Source: Endomychus coccineus (taxonomy: Eukaryota > Arthropoda > Insecta > Coleoptera > Endomychidae). Taken from it: a DNA stretch of 64,000 nucleotides. Shown in pieces: positions 1 through 12,110 of the stretch. A model generated the notes under the pieces. It had not been told where the DNA came from and searched no databases. It saw nothing but the letters and a program-made list of their open reading frames with translations. The position numbers and the translations under genes were made by a program. Positions within the stretch are counted from its first letter, which is position 1. Every line of letters begins with the position of its first letter. The stretch lies in assembly GCA_958510875.1 (NCBI GenBank), contig OY294068.1, positions 81,153,978-81,217,977 on the forward strand, in the 5' to 3' direction.

Positions 1-1270
1 ATGCTAAGTAAATACTTTAGAAATGGAAGCCATGTTTGGAAAAAATTGGATGGGAGTACTATGCAATGTATTTTTTTTTCATGCAATTCCATTAATAAAC
101 GTTGTCACCTGCTATAAATTATTTTGCACCATGCTAAAAAAGGCAAAATATCGATAAATCGTTTATTATGTTCTGAAATGCAATTATTTCAAAGATAGGG
201 ATCCAAACCGTACCCTTCTGGGAACCCACATCTCAAAAATTGTTCATGGGAATGAATTGACTTTCCAGCTGAAACATCTTCGACAAAAAATAATTAAGTG
301 CCTCAGCGAATAAGGAACTTTGAGTATCTTATCTTTTTGATACTCCTTTCTAAACATTTGGACAGTTGAATATGAAGAAACTAGTGAACACATTCTAGAA
401 AGATTATTTCTGATAATATTTCCTAGATCTCACAGATCAAAGGGGAACATAGATAGTAGATTATTTGTTATGGAATCGATAAGAAAGAGAGAAACATGAA
501 GTGTGAGGCGAAACATTGATGTCGGAATAAAGTTTCACCCGAGTGGGTAAAGGTAAGAGATTGAAGGGTTCAAGGATCGCTGAACGTAATATGGTACACT
601 TCGAGGATAACTAGTTTATGTACACATCCAATTTTATTCCGTTGACGTTTTATTTATAATCGTTATGAAAACCCAATTCTCATATTTTTGGATCGATTAC
701 TCTAATAATTTGCTTAATTATGTATAATTTGGCTTATGTACCAACATGAACTGCTTTATCACCTGACGATCTAAACTAATTTACTTATACTGTGAAAAGT
801 TAATATCTCATCCACGAGTTATTTATTACCTAATATTTATCCATGAAACTAAAGCTTTCTGCATTAGTATGTATTTCATTCTATATTTCAACAGAAATTG
901 AGAAAAGCCGTTAAATTGACGCTTTTATCATACAATTAAATTCAGTACAAGTCATACAAATATATAATACCAGAGATACAAATATTTACGATGTAAAATT
1001 AAAATTGGGGATTCCGTCATACACAAAATAATACCAGGAGAGTGCAATATACAACAACCGAATATCCGATTGAAATGAATTCTTTTTCCCATAGTACTTT
1101 ATTGTCTTTGATTTTAGCTCGTGTTATATTATTAAATGGTGACATGCACAACAATTTTTTCTGTATTATCTGAATGAACATTTGCTCAAAGAATCTGCCA
1201 ATGTATTGATGGTTAACCACTTCTCTTGATATAGAAAGTTTTATTGAAATCATACACTAACACCATTTTC
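1..1270. other. AT-rich stretch, nothing recognised
   Basis: I see no coding signal, RNA gene or terminal repeat here. Reading frames are short and lack recognisable motifs. Confidence 0.5.
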
Positions 1271-1276
1271 CACAAA

Positions 1277-1330
1277 TCTAAGTTATCTAAAGCACTTTTC
1301 AACTGCGATCAGCCATCATCAAAGACATAA
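1277..1330 (-). repeat. Penelope-like element tail (inverted partner of 2325-2370)
   Basis: On the minus strand this reads TTGATGA, a short hairpin, then GAAA, the layout seen at other PLE ends in this window. A diverged inverted copy of the same block (GCAGTTGAAAGTG and flanks) lies at 2325-2370. The two bracket the PLE and Helitron relics between them. The assignment to PLE is inferred from the neighbouring PLE reading frame and the shared layout. Confidence 0.4.
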
Positions 1331-1383
1331 TATGTAAACTGATTCTAAATGTAAGATTATGAAAGAATGCGAAATACTTAACG

Positions 1384-1569
1384 GTGAAATTTGGGAAAGG
1401 GTTAATTGCACCTAGTAATAAAGCAGCATTTTTATCATGTAACATTGATAAGTCCGCCATAGCAAACCATGTCTTACAAACCGGTCATATAATTACGAAA
1501 GCTTGTCTCTCTCTCTTAAAATATAGTGACGAACGTTTTTTAGGAACTTTAGAGAATATAGAAATCTAA
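1384..1569 (+). pseudogene. Penelope-like element, C-terminal fragment of endonuclease region
   Basis: A 61-residue open frame contains DKSAIANHVLQTGH and LLKYSDERF-LGTLENIEI. These match in order the end of a PLE polyprotein, where the GIY-YIG endonuclease is followed by a His-containing block and a short tail. The complete PLE frame at 35464-36639 has SSFANHILETGHTF and ILESMEIF at the equivalent places. No reverse transcriptase is next to it, so this is a relic. Its start codon is not meaningful. Confidence 0.55.
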
Positions 1570-1754
1570 AAATATAGATTTTTTTATTGAATTTTGAAAT
1601 ATCTCATATCGATAACAATGCATTACAAGTACTTCGATGAACCTCAGGTTTACTCCATCAGGAACACGTATTATAAGTAATTATTTTAAAAAAATACGGG
1701 TAGTCATCAAGCACTGCTGACAGAAGTGAAAACTGACATTATGAAGTAACCAAT

Positions 1755-2024
1755 TTATTTTGGGAATTTCATCGAAATTCGTATGATTTCACCAGTATCA
1801 TCTATTTCTACATGACACAATTTTCCGTTAGTGCCATTGGACAATCCGTCCCCAACATCTATGTTATTACTTATCATGTATGGTCAGTTAAGAACTAAAA
1901 TTAACTCGTATGGTAATCCACCCGTATCATCGGTTCTCATTTTATGCAACTTCTGCCTGACGAAACTTTGTTGCTCAGCATTATGACAACCAATGAAGAC
2001 ATCCGATGCCACAGATACTATTGT
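1755..2024 (-). pseudogene. Helitron / PIF1-type helicase fragment
   Basis: Minus-strand translation gives TIVSVASDVFIGCHNAEQQ, then GLPYEL, one in-frame stop (TGA), then PYMISNNIDVGDGLSNG and GKLCHVEIDDTGEIIRI. This order matches the C-terminal helicase part of Helitron and related PIF1-like proteins, where a (M)(L/I)xxNIDVxDGLxNGxxG block follows a GLPY block. The frame has no start codon and carries an internal stop, so it is a dead fragment. No Rep/HUH domain or Helitron 3' hairpin was seen nearby. A degraded host pif1 copy is a less likely alternative. Confidence 0.6.
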
Positions 2025-2039
2025 CTACGGAGTTTAGTA

Positions 2040-3700
2040 TGAAGTTGTTGTACTCGTTGTAGCATCCGAAATTACAATTTTATCATTTTTAAATGAAAAT
2101 TGATATAATTAGTTTTTCTTTAGTCAGCATTTCAATCAACAATTATATACATTTTTATATTTAATACTAAAAAACGTATAATGGGCGGTACAATCCCTGT
2201 AAAGAGTATGAATGTAACCCGATAGTCATTATAATAAATACACATTATTTTATTTTCAAAACATATCATTTATTGATATTTACATCAATGGATCATCATC
2301 ATCATCATTTTACATTGTATTAGGTAATGGCTGCATCGCAGTTGAAAGTGGCTTCAGATAAATCACAATTTAAGTGGAAAAAGGGTGTTAGTGTATACTA
2401 AATTAAATTATATTACATTCCACAGTGGAACCTCAAATAGTATTGAAACAATGCGATGTGTATTCTAAAACATATTATATCAATCTTGAAAAGATATGCT
2501 TCACCTGTATTTGAACGGCGGTCGGCCATGTGGCATCGTTGTGTTGCCTTTTTTACTTCCTAGCTTGTATTCAAGTCGGCTGGTGGTCGTGCATATTCAT
2601 ATTTGTAGCAAAATGTTCTACGCATTAACTACTGATTTATTGTATATTGAATAATAAATACCAATCAATGTTAGAACTAAACATCTGTTTTTCCACATAC
2701 CATAAGTTTCGTTCAACGTATCGGAGTATTATCAAGTTGAACAATATATCAGTGTCTTTCATTGATAAAATAATGAAATATCTCTTTGGAGCTAAAAATA
2801 GAAGCAATTATATATGCGTGTTATTTAGAAAGTGAAATGAGTGTTCTAAATACGTACATATTGTATATTAAAATTACAAGTTCTGTCGTAGTAAATCGTC
2901 TCCTTACGGACATAAATAGTTCGATTTAATCCGGATGTAGGTAATGCATAATGGTTTCAATTATGTGTATGTGATTGTATGAATAAGTAGTCCCTAGTAA
3001 CAATGCGGCAATGTATTCTTATTCTTGTGGTAGGTATTAAATGGATAGACTTGAGAGGTCAGGAAGTAAAATGAATAGGAAATATAACAGCTTGTTAATA
3101 TTATTAAGCGATATAGATGATTTTAAATGAAAGTAAAACGAGAGGAGGCGAAGTAGTGCAAGATATGACCCCAAACAGTGTATACTAATCTCTCAAATGG
3201 GAGTAAGTAATGATATACATAGAGTTAGGTAATGTGAAAACGAACAATTTTTCATAGTACAATAGTTGGCGGTGACTGAAACTTGATTTCTAACAATCCC
3301 TTTTTGACTATATGATGTGACCAAACTGCGTGAATGTTTAGTTAACAGTCTGTTTGAAATTTCACGTTTTCTGGTGAAATTTTAAGCGATGTATGAACAC
3401 GTAAAACTAGTAGGATTAGATAATTCATTTCAGCATAAAACACTGCTGTATTTTTTATCGCGGCTGCAATTTTTGGCATCCAAAACTTACTAAATCTTTT
3501 CGTGTTACAAAATAGCTATAATATGTTTCTATTTTTTGAGATAGGCATTGGTCTATTATTTTTGGCTTTGATACAACATTGAACCTAACAGCGACCACGC
3601 AAAACATCTAATTTCGATCAAAATCAAACAATATTTATTAGGCTTTCATAATGAACTGTCTGTTCGGTCTCCTCGGAACTTGAGGCAATGTTGTATCCAA
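2040..3700. other. Intergenic, short ATC microsatellite only
   Basis: Apart from a short ATC run (about 2292-2308) and the PLE-tail copy at 2325-2370, I see no supported feature. Confidence 0.4.
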
Positions 3701-3719
3701 CCATCATCGTCCAACGTAT

Positions 3720-4624
3720 TAGTCTAGGAGCCAGAGGGATATTGATGGTCTGAACATTAACCCGATGGCACTATGGTTTATCGTTCGAGGACGGTTCAAT
3801 GATCAATTCATCTCACAGACCGAATTTTCCTCGGATGCTAGATCTCGAGATACAGCATCCGCATTTTTTTTTACAGGAGGTTAACCCTTTCCAAGTTGCG
3901 GTTACTTGAAATGCATTCCATTCCTATTCACTTCCACCATGTGCCATCATTTTTTATCGTGTCCGTTTATCAGGTCGACCCGTTAACATTGGACCGAAAA
4001 TGGACTGCAAGTTAACCCTCCCAAACCTGGTGGAAAATGTTCATTGGTGTTGGCAATTGCTAACACACTATGCATGCCATCAAAAGTTATAGGTCCATTT
4101 CCGAGTAATTGGTCATTATTTGGACCAAAACTGTTTCTTTTTCTCATTTTGTGGATAAAACTTGCGGGTTACATCTTGTTACCCGCAAGTTTTATCCACA
4201 AAATGAAAAAAAATGGTCCAAATAATGGCCAATTACTCGGAAATGGACCGATAACTTTTGATGGCATAGGGTATGTTAACAATTGTCAACACCAATGAAC
4301 ATTTCCCACCAGTCTTTGGGGGTTAACTTGCAGTCCATTTTCGGTTCAATTTTAACTGGTTGGCCTGATAAACGGACACGATAAAAAATGATGGCACATG
4401 GTGGAAGTGTATTATAATGGCATGCTTTTCAAGTAGTCGCAACTTGGAAAGGGTTAACCTACAGTCAAAAAAAAATAATTTGCGGATGCTGTATCTCGAG
4501 ATCTAGCACCCGGGGAAAATTCGGTCTGTGAGATGAATTGGACATTGAACCGTCCTCTAACGATAAACCATAGTGCCATCGGGTTAATGTTCAGACCACC
4601 AATATCGCTATGGCTCCTAGACTA
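3720..4624. mobile_element. 0.9 kb near-perfect palindrome (foldback/MITE)
   Basis: Two arms of about 450 bp face each other around a centre near 4172, where GCGGGTTACA, three bases (TCT) and TGTTACCCGC meet. The outer ends read GTCTAGGAGCCA and its complement TGGCTCCTAGAC, each flanked by TA (3720-3721 and 4623-4624), which suggests a TA target duplication. Arms match along their whole length with scattered substitutions and small indels. An open frame inside (4044-4298) is a by-product of the palindrome and has no family resemblance. Structure fits a non-autonomous foldback or MITE with almost no loop. Confidence 0.8.
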
Positions 4625-4629
4625 TATAT

Positions 4630-5750
4630 GTATATGAACCTGTACATAGTTCTCAATTACCTGTGTACGATACAATTACACACATATCATTAGGTTACGA
4701 TGATAGTCTAAATTAGCTTTATATACAGATCTGTTTTTGACTATGTCAGATGGGTGCAAGGTTTCTTTCGGGCGTTGATAAGACCAAGTTGTCGAATGAG
4801 CTGTCAACTCTTAGTAGCTTTGTTCTCATAATGTTGTTATTTGAGTTGTAATTGTTGCTATTTAATGAATAATGTTTTATGTAAACAACCCTTGTCGATT
4901 TATTAGCAACGAAGGTTTGTTCTATAATTATTCACAGCAAGAAGAATCAGTTTTCAGAAACAGTCAATGACAAAATTTGATTATTTATTTCCTCAGTTTT
5001 GCATAACTAAAATGATTCGGTGCCATTCTTCTAATCATGCCTCATCTTGTTCTCTGATTTTTTCACTGTGGGTGAAACCCAAATAAATATGCATTAATGG
5101 ATAATCCAACGACGTTGAAACTTATCATAGCGATAGCATTCCAACGTTTATGCAACAGTAATTGTTATTTTTTAACATAATATATGCAAAATATTTATAT
5201 TATTGTATGTTGTTATTGAACAGTGTTCGTGAGATATTGTTGTTCAACGGACTTATTTGCGTTCTACCTTTATTTCCAGAAGACCAGTCAGACTTCTATT
5301 ATTGTTTTTCTACACGTGGACAAGGAAATCATTTTACGAACGAGAATCGCACCCACAACCTTGATTGTTGAGTAGGTTCTGAACTTCAGGGGTCATCTAT
5401 CATTTTTCGAATAGTATATAATGACTTTTCTATGTAATATTTTTACTAATTGTTGGCGGGTTACGCTCACAGAAACAGCTAATACTAATAATAATAACTC
5501 AAGGTACTTGTTTAGTGCATATTTCAAATGAGTAAAGTCATGGAAAGACGTCAGATTATACTGTATGTTATGTGAAAGTTAATTTCAATTGATTGGGATA
5601 ATATCTAATTTATGTTATGGAGTGGTCTCGTCGTAAACGTTAACTGGGGCTATGTTTGCTCTGTTATAGACAGTCTGAACTGTGGTAATGATCCACCGAT
5701 CTATGGAGGTGTCATGTAAACTTAACTTGATTATATTAGCTGTTAAAACG
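4630..5750. other. Intergenic, no supported gene
   Basis: Nothing convincing. A minus-strand stretch around 5270-5380 has a loose resemblance to a tRNA-derived SINE B box, too weak to call. Confidence 0.4.
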
Positions 5751-5754
5751 TCAA

Positions 5755-6110
5755 AATATGTCGAATCCCTTTTACCCCTTTGGGACAAAAGGTGCCTATG
5801 TCGTATAAGGAACCTACCAAATTCGGTGCGCCTTATAGTTTCGCATATATCGTGATGAATTAGTGAGTACCTTCTTCACCAAGGTTCCAAGGTGTATTTT
5901 ACAGTTCAGTTTAGTATTGAAGATAACTCCAAGGTACGTCACTGAGCCTTAGGGATACACGGTGTTCTCTAACAGACGTATATCTAGCGCAGTATCCTGC
6001 AGCTCGCACAAGGAAGTCGCGTGTCTGACGAAAGTCCCAGGTGCCAAGTCGTATGCATAAAAAAAAGCAGCCTCGTTCAGTACCACCCTTTCACCATGGT
6101 GCGCGTTATG
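5755..6110 (-). pseudogene. Non-LTR retrotransposon, RT thumb fragment
   Basis: The minus strand encodes SVTYLGVIFNTKLNCKIH followed by LGTLVKKV (codons ending near 5822). This is the YLGVxxDxxLxWxxH-type block that follows the reverse transcriptase palm in jockey/R1-like non-LTR elements. Base composition is richer in G+C than its surroundings. Stops occur on both sides and no catalytic box remains, so only a fragment is present. Confidence 0.55.
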
Positions 6111-6197
6111 CGAGCATTAGCCAATTTGTCTCCAAAATATATGTATAAAATATGGAGATCACACGTTTAAAGCTAGATTAGAATTATGTAGCGCATT

Positions 6198-6826
6198 TTT
6201 GACGTGACAACGTCTTATAATTCGATGGAGCCGGCTGCACGCACGAGAAAACATGACTCATGAGGCGTTCCATGTAAGCATGCGGCGTTACCTCGCTGTA
6301 AGGTGTTCCATTTAAGGCTTGAAGTGCAAGCGAGAGCGTCTCCTACTTGAGTGAGCGATGCGTCCGCGTGGACAGCTGCTATACAATATAATACATTTAC
6401 ATGTTTTCGTCAAGTATGAAGTGTAGTGAAAAGTGAATGTGGTGTCAATTGTTTATAGCAACGATAATTGCGGCGATAAAGGTAATGATTCTTTCGATAT
6501 TAAATATATGTTCAGTGATATATTGTCGAATATTCGTGCTTTCATCATTAAAATAAATAGCATCGGTCCGCTAGTGCAGCGATTGTAGGTTATGCTACAA
6601 TTGACAAAACTATAACAATAAGTTAACAGAACTATTTCACGATGAGTAAAAAATCAATTGCTTTACTATTCGATCGAAATAATTATCGAGCGTAGCTATG
6701 ATTTCAAAAAATTAAAACATGAATGTTAAATCTTCCACATATCATAACAACGTGTCTGAAATGACAGGTTGGACCAGCCAGCCGTCCATTCCATCAATAT
6801 TTTCTTATGACGTTGTCACGTTCAAC
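6198..6826. mobile_element. Possible short TIR element
   Basis: Short inverted ends are visible: TTGACGTGACAACGTCTTAT at about 6199 and a complementary ATGACGTTGTCACGTTCAA near 6810. The left part (6220-6380) is clearly more G+C-rich than its surroundings. Internal sequence carries no recognised frame. Target duplication was not resolved, so this stays tentative. Confidence 0.35.
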
Positions 6827-6829
6827 TAT

Positions 6830-7650
6830 CGTCAGTAAACCGACTTTACAGACAACCGATTTTTTATTATTATCGTAGCTAACAACTCTTAATACAAAAT
6901 ACAAGCGATATCAATTATCATATACAAATATTTCTATTGGTGCGATTCCACCATGGTTTTGAGCTGGATATCGTCACCTGCAAACTAGTCGGAGTGAGTT
7001 GTATCCATTCGCGTAGCTGAGATTGTCATTTGACAATCCAGCCGATATGATATCACTCCAAAAAGATTGCAAGCAATTAATTGGTTAAAAGCTTTGGTAC
7101 TACTAGCAAAATGTGTCGATTCGCCATCTGGGCTTCTGCACGATAAACCCTGATAGATATGCATGTGCAAAAAGTAAGGTTGATTACAATTGAACATGAT
7201 TCTCACATATTCAAATGATCTGATAAATTTAAAGATCGTATTTAGTTGTCCTTAGTCGAAGATTCATGCAAAAAATAAAGGTTAAAAGAGTAAATAGAAA
7301 TATAGGTCCATTGAATGTTGAATAAGTTCAATTAACATTAGTCCGTCTTATCGAAGTAATTTACAGTAAACTAATTGTTTGATCAAAGGTAAGGCTCTTG
7401 ATTCTAAAAGTAATTTTTTACTTTCCGTATTTAGATGACAAACGAATATTCCGAGTTTGCGGACGAATTCAAATTTCAAATGAATTATAATATAAAACAT
7501 TGAATAACGAGGAAAATACTGAAAAGTATATTTCTTGTATGGAAACCCCCTCTAAACTGAACCCTTAATTAGTATTAAAATGTTAAGTATAACAAGGTGG
7601 GCAAAAACGGTAAACAACGTCTGAGACGTGAGCGTAGCTATTTAATCTTG
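6830..7650. other. Intergenic, nothing recognised
   Basis: No coding or RNA signal seen. Confidence 0.4.
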
Positions 7651-7655
7651 TTTTG

Positions 7656-8498
7656 TACCGGGATATCAAAAATTATCTTGGTCAAGGGTGGTTGTGGAAT
7701 GTAAAACGAAATGTTAACTTTGAACCTTTTACAAGGTCGCAATAGCCACAAACGGGGTCGAAAACTGTTTTAAATTGGTTAATTTTCGATAAATCGAATG
7801 ACGTTCACGTGAGGAGCGCGTAGCTCGCGAGTTAGAAAAGTGCAAATCTTCGGAACATGGAACGTCTTTACGAGGACCTTTCTCATGCGGCTTTCGCTCC
7901 ATGTCGTTAGTTTATGAACGGGGCCAACTAAATATCATAGTCTCGGGCCCCAAAATGTCGATTAAATAGGAAAATTTAATTAAAATAGAAACAGTTACTC
8001 TCAGGTCTCAGCTACGCGCGTCTAACGTGCGACGTACCAAAGGGAATTTTCTAGCTACTAAAATATACCCAAGAGCGATTAAAATCTAGCAGCCTATAGC
8101 CGAAAACACTTTATTACAACTGGCGCCGGCCGCACGGGGCATAAAACGGCCCCGAATTAACAAGATCGAGGTAAAAAGTATAAACTCTAACTGAAGCGTA
8201 GCGAGCTCCTTTAGGCATATGTCAAAATGATTATGTTCGTAGCTAATTACATAGGACGTCTGGCGTTCATTCAATTGTGTTTTTATACAATTCGAACCTT
8301 CTAATTTCGATAGGCCACGTGAAAATCCCGGAGTCTAAAGCGCTAGAGACTTCTGAGTGTTTAACATTCGTATAAAATTACGAAATTTCTCACTTTTAGA
8401 AACTTCAGATTAATTAATTTGACACAAGTTTTGATAACGTAAAGTAAAACACACGTTTTAGATTCCACAACCACCACCTAATTTTTGATATCCCGGTA
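7656..8498. mobile_element. TIR element with TA target duplication (840 bp)
   Basis: The ends read TA-CCGGGATATCAAAAATTA and, in inverse, TAATTTTTGATATCCCGG-TA. A second matched block (GGTGGTTGTGGAAT / ATTCCACAACCACC) lies just inside. Total length without the TA is about 839 bp. No transposase frame is present. The inside is locally G+C-rich with repeated GCGTAGCT-like words. TA duplication points to the Tc1/mariner-related world, but the family is not identified. Confidence 0.65.
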
Positions 8499-8509
8499 GT
8501 ATTTGCATC

Positions 8510-9690
8510 GAATTCGGAATAGTTTTCAGAGGTTATAGTGTATATGAAAAGTTTTTATATTATAATCTAGTTTAGTGCATGATGGCTCTAGGTTAAGAAT
8601 CACAATACGAAAGCGTGAAAAACATAATAATAAAAGTGCCTGAATATACATCTGATAAGAGCTGTTTAGTAGATCCACAACAATAACTGCCCCCAACAAA
8701 TTATTTTTTAATGTGCCAAAGAATAAGAAGATGGGGTAAAATGATGTTTAATTTCATATATTTCGATGAATTCCATTTCTTTTACTTACCATACTTTTAT
8801 TATGTTAGTTCTGATCTTGGGTAATCCCAGTGCTATTAGCTGTTGGAATGTTTTATATATTTATACAGTTGCTCATTCATGTTAATTTGCTTTAGATACT
8901 ATTAACGTTTGATAAAACCACATCGTAGAGGAAGCGCGTCTAAACATTTCATTTTATGATATAGTGAAAATTTATTTAATACAGACATTATTTTGTTAAT
9001 GAGTACAGAGATTAGCTGTGACAGATACCAGATTTTGATGTAAGAGTCTTTGTTTACGCCTGCGTTTTAGTGTGAAGAGAATTATTTTGAATTTCTTAAT
9101 TTTTTTATAGGAAAACTATACAATTATAAAATACATGGATTTTTACAACGTGAGGTATTCACTAAGAGAAACAAAAAAAAATTAACATATAAAATTACTT
9201 AATTGTCATCTAAACGAGATAATTAAATCAAATCCTAGGGAAACAAAACATTATGGGTATGATTTGGTTTAGTACCGGCTTCATCCTTTTTTAATTGAGG
9301 CGTTTATAATGCCGGGAATTTCTTCATTACAGACAAATTTGTCCCCGAAAATGAGTTAATCCCGGCTTACCTTAACATTTTTGTTTGTTCCGTAACAAAG
9401 GCGAGTCATAATTATTCAATTGATGAGCGGTTTTATTACTGAATCTTTCATAGCGGCATTAAGACGATTTCTTTCGTAACGGCAGTAATTTTGTTAGAGC
9501 AAACTCAGAACGGTATATATGACTAATGCTCACAATCAAAACCTTCAGGCAAACAAATCGTCTACTGATTAATCTTTATACATACCCTTCTAGAGTGTTA
9601 GGACAGATGATGTAGAATTTGCCAAGTGACCAACTCAGGCATACGCTACTATTTATATTTTTTATTGTATTGGGCTTTGAATATTTTATA
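8510..9690. other. Intergenic, no supported gene
   Basis: Around 9270-9500 there are short G+C-richer words (GCCGGGAATT / AATCCCGGC in inverse), but no element boundary could be fixed. Confidence 0.35.
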
Positions 9691-9699
9691 TAATTACAT

Positions 9700-10310
9700 T
9701 ACGTTGGAACTTAATGAGGGAGCGTCGAGAAAATTAAAATGAAACTTTGACAAATTTAAAATGTTTAGGTATCAGCTGTTTTTTAAATAACTAATTTTTC
9801 TTAAACTAGCTTTTTTTGACAAAAACAAATAAATCTTGACTGGATACTAATCGATTGAATATTAAATATGCCTGAATGGTTATTTCCAAAAATATTTCAG
9901 AAGGCTGTTTTATAGCTGCTCTAATTAATTTTTATTTCTTTCACTATACGTAGTATATAATGTAAGGGAAGTATTGTAATCGCATCAATATTTTTTTTCG
10001 GTTTTTCGATATGTATCAGCTTTTATCATTTATGAAGTAATCTAGACTATTTTTGAAATGGTCTATGTATGAGTGTATCTATGTTTGCACTTGGAACTTA
10101 ATGGGGGAACCTCGCCAGTACCCCATTTCTCGAGAAAATTGAAAGCGAAACTTTGACTTTGATAAATAAAAAAATTTTATCACCAAAAATATTTGTTTTG
10201 TAAATAACTAATTCTTCGAAAACTTGCCTTTCTTGACATAAACAAATAAATCTACAGTCGTATAGACTGGATATTAATTGATTGAAAATGTCCGAAAGCT
10301 ATTTTGCTAA
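9700..10310. repeat. Diverged direct duplication (9705-9880 and 10090-10300)
   Basis: Two copies of a block of about 180-210 bp share, in order, GGAACTTAATG, CGAGAAAATT, GAAACTTTGAC, AAATAACTAATT and TGACTGGATA-type words, with indels. The second copy keeps an extra stretch (CCTCGCCAGTACCCC). The right end of the second copy runs into GTCCGAAAGC-TATTTTGCTAAC, which recurs near 14675. Nature of the unit is unknown. Confidence 0.5.
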
Positions 10311-10319
10311 CAAAAGTAA

Positions 10320-11365
10320 GGAATGTTTGTTAATTGATCAATTGATCACATCTCATTTAGATAGTCGCCAACTACAATAAACCTTCACAACATCAACATT
10401 GTCTTCAGGGGTGAAGAATGATTTGCAATGTTGGCAATATTGTTGATAAATTTAATGAGAACCGTAATCCGCTGTATGAAATAAGAATAACAATTATTCT
10501 GAAAATTCTGGCATATGTGTTTCCTGTTCAACAATATCGTAATACGAAGACAACTCAAGTTGTTTGAGCTTTTAATATCACTTTCCTCCCCTTCCTAGAA
10601 AGAAAATTGTTTCAATGAAGAATTTCCGAACTGAACTCTGATCTTCTAAGTTCGGAAGTTTTTCATTGAAACATTTAGGACTTAGAACTTTCAATCTTTT
10701 CCCGGATTCGAGAACATGAGTAAAAGAAATATAATAATTAGAACTATTTTGACAATTTTGCCCAAACCCACCTTCAAGTTTGTCAGTCGAAAATTTGCCA
10801 AACAACAAAAATGAATTTTAGAGGATTCTAATTATAATTGAAATAAATCCTTGACAAGTTAAGTAAGATTTTTTGTTGTGTGCTATGAGGATAAAAATCC
10901 TCTGTTGTGATAAATGAGCTACAGTTTTCTCAAACTTAAGGAAAATATAAAATTTACTGGGGAATTGAATATTTTGAGTTTTCTCCGATTTGTTGTTTCG
11001 TGGACATACAGGATCTAAGGTCGAATGCTTAATAGGATTGAAATAATCTCTATGAACTGCTTTAATCGTATTTGTTTTAAGCTCTCGGTTCGTGGAAAAT
11101 TAAATGTTGAATAATAAGTGTTATCACAATTACTGAGATATTGTATTCTGAGATAAAATGGAAAACAAAAATAAGAATTTCACCCTACCAAGATATCACC
11201 AAGAAAACATGTAATAATAACAATCCTAGTTTCTAGACATATGAAAAGTTTAGAAAAGAAACCAGTGTATATTTTCAATCGAAAATGAATTTCACAATAA
11301 AAGAAAATAAATTCATATAATCGTGAACATGTACGTCTCACTAACAAACGAAAAAAAAAAGATAC
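10320..11365. other. Intergenic, nothing recognised
   Basis: No supported gene. A minus-strand frame at 10578-10808 has no recognisable motif. Confidence 0.4.
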
Positions 11366-11369
11366 TTGA

Positions 11370-12110
11370 AACCAATTAATAATGATTCTTGACCCAGGTA
11401 TGAATTACATATAAATTCTCGGGAAATAGACCATACTAACATATATGTTTACCACTTTCGTCTTTACGTACGCTTCGGTCTCACGACCATCATCAAAAGA
11501 CGTATCACTGTCTAAAAAGGAATTTCTTAAAACTAATTGTATCAAGCACAAATCGCCCTTTTTTACATTGATTTGAATTAGAAATGCCCACGTCGCCGGA
11601 ACGAACAGAAACACGTATAATCGAAATTGTAACACATTGATGTTCTAAGTATATGAATATGTAGTCATGAAGTCACCTCATGACATTTTCCTATTACCTC
11701 ATAAATCTTTAACATCCGGTTTGAAAGAGGATACTTGAGCGTATTAGAGTTTGGTTTTCCAGTCTTATTCCCACATTTCATGAGATCACTTCAATTACTA
11801 GAGATATATTGCTATGCAGGGCATTTTTGATACATATCCATATACTTACATTAACGTCTTACAATTTCGATTATTCGTGTTTCTGTTCGTTTCGGCGACG
11901 TGGACATTTTTAATTGAAATTAATGAAATAAAGACCCTTTGTGCTTGATGCAATTAGGTTTAAGACATTTTTAGATAGTTTTAGACAGTGTCAAAATGAT
12001 GGTCGTTAGACCGAAACGTACGTAAATATGAAAATTGTAAACATATGTGTTAGTGTGACCTATTTCCCAAGACTTTATATATAACTTGAAACCAATGGCT
12101 ATTTTAAATT
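11370..12110. repeat. Inverted pair of PLE-tail-like repeats, copy 1
   Basis: Arms of about 270 bp (11370-11640 and 11850-12105) are inverted copies of each other. Each arm carries, on its own sense strand, TGATGATGGTCG, a short hairpin, GACCGAA(A/G)CGTACG, then CTCGGGAAATA or a variant. A second inverted pair of the same family lies at 32950-33600. The TGATGA-hairpin-GAAACGT layout is the one found at PLE ends. No coding sequence is retained. Confidence 0.55.

Noticed and set aside
4044..4298. 84-codon open frame
   Set aside because: It spans the centre of the 0.9 kb palindrome and reads into its own mirror; no family motif.
5270..5380. tRNA-derived SINE on the minus strand
   Set aside because: A GGGTGCGATTCTCG word is B-box-like, but there is no A box at the right distance and no second copy in the window.
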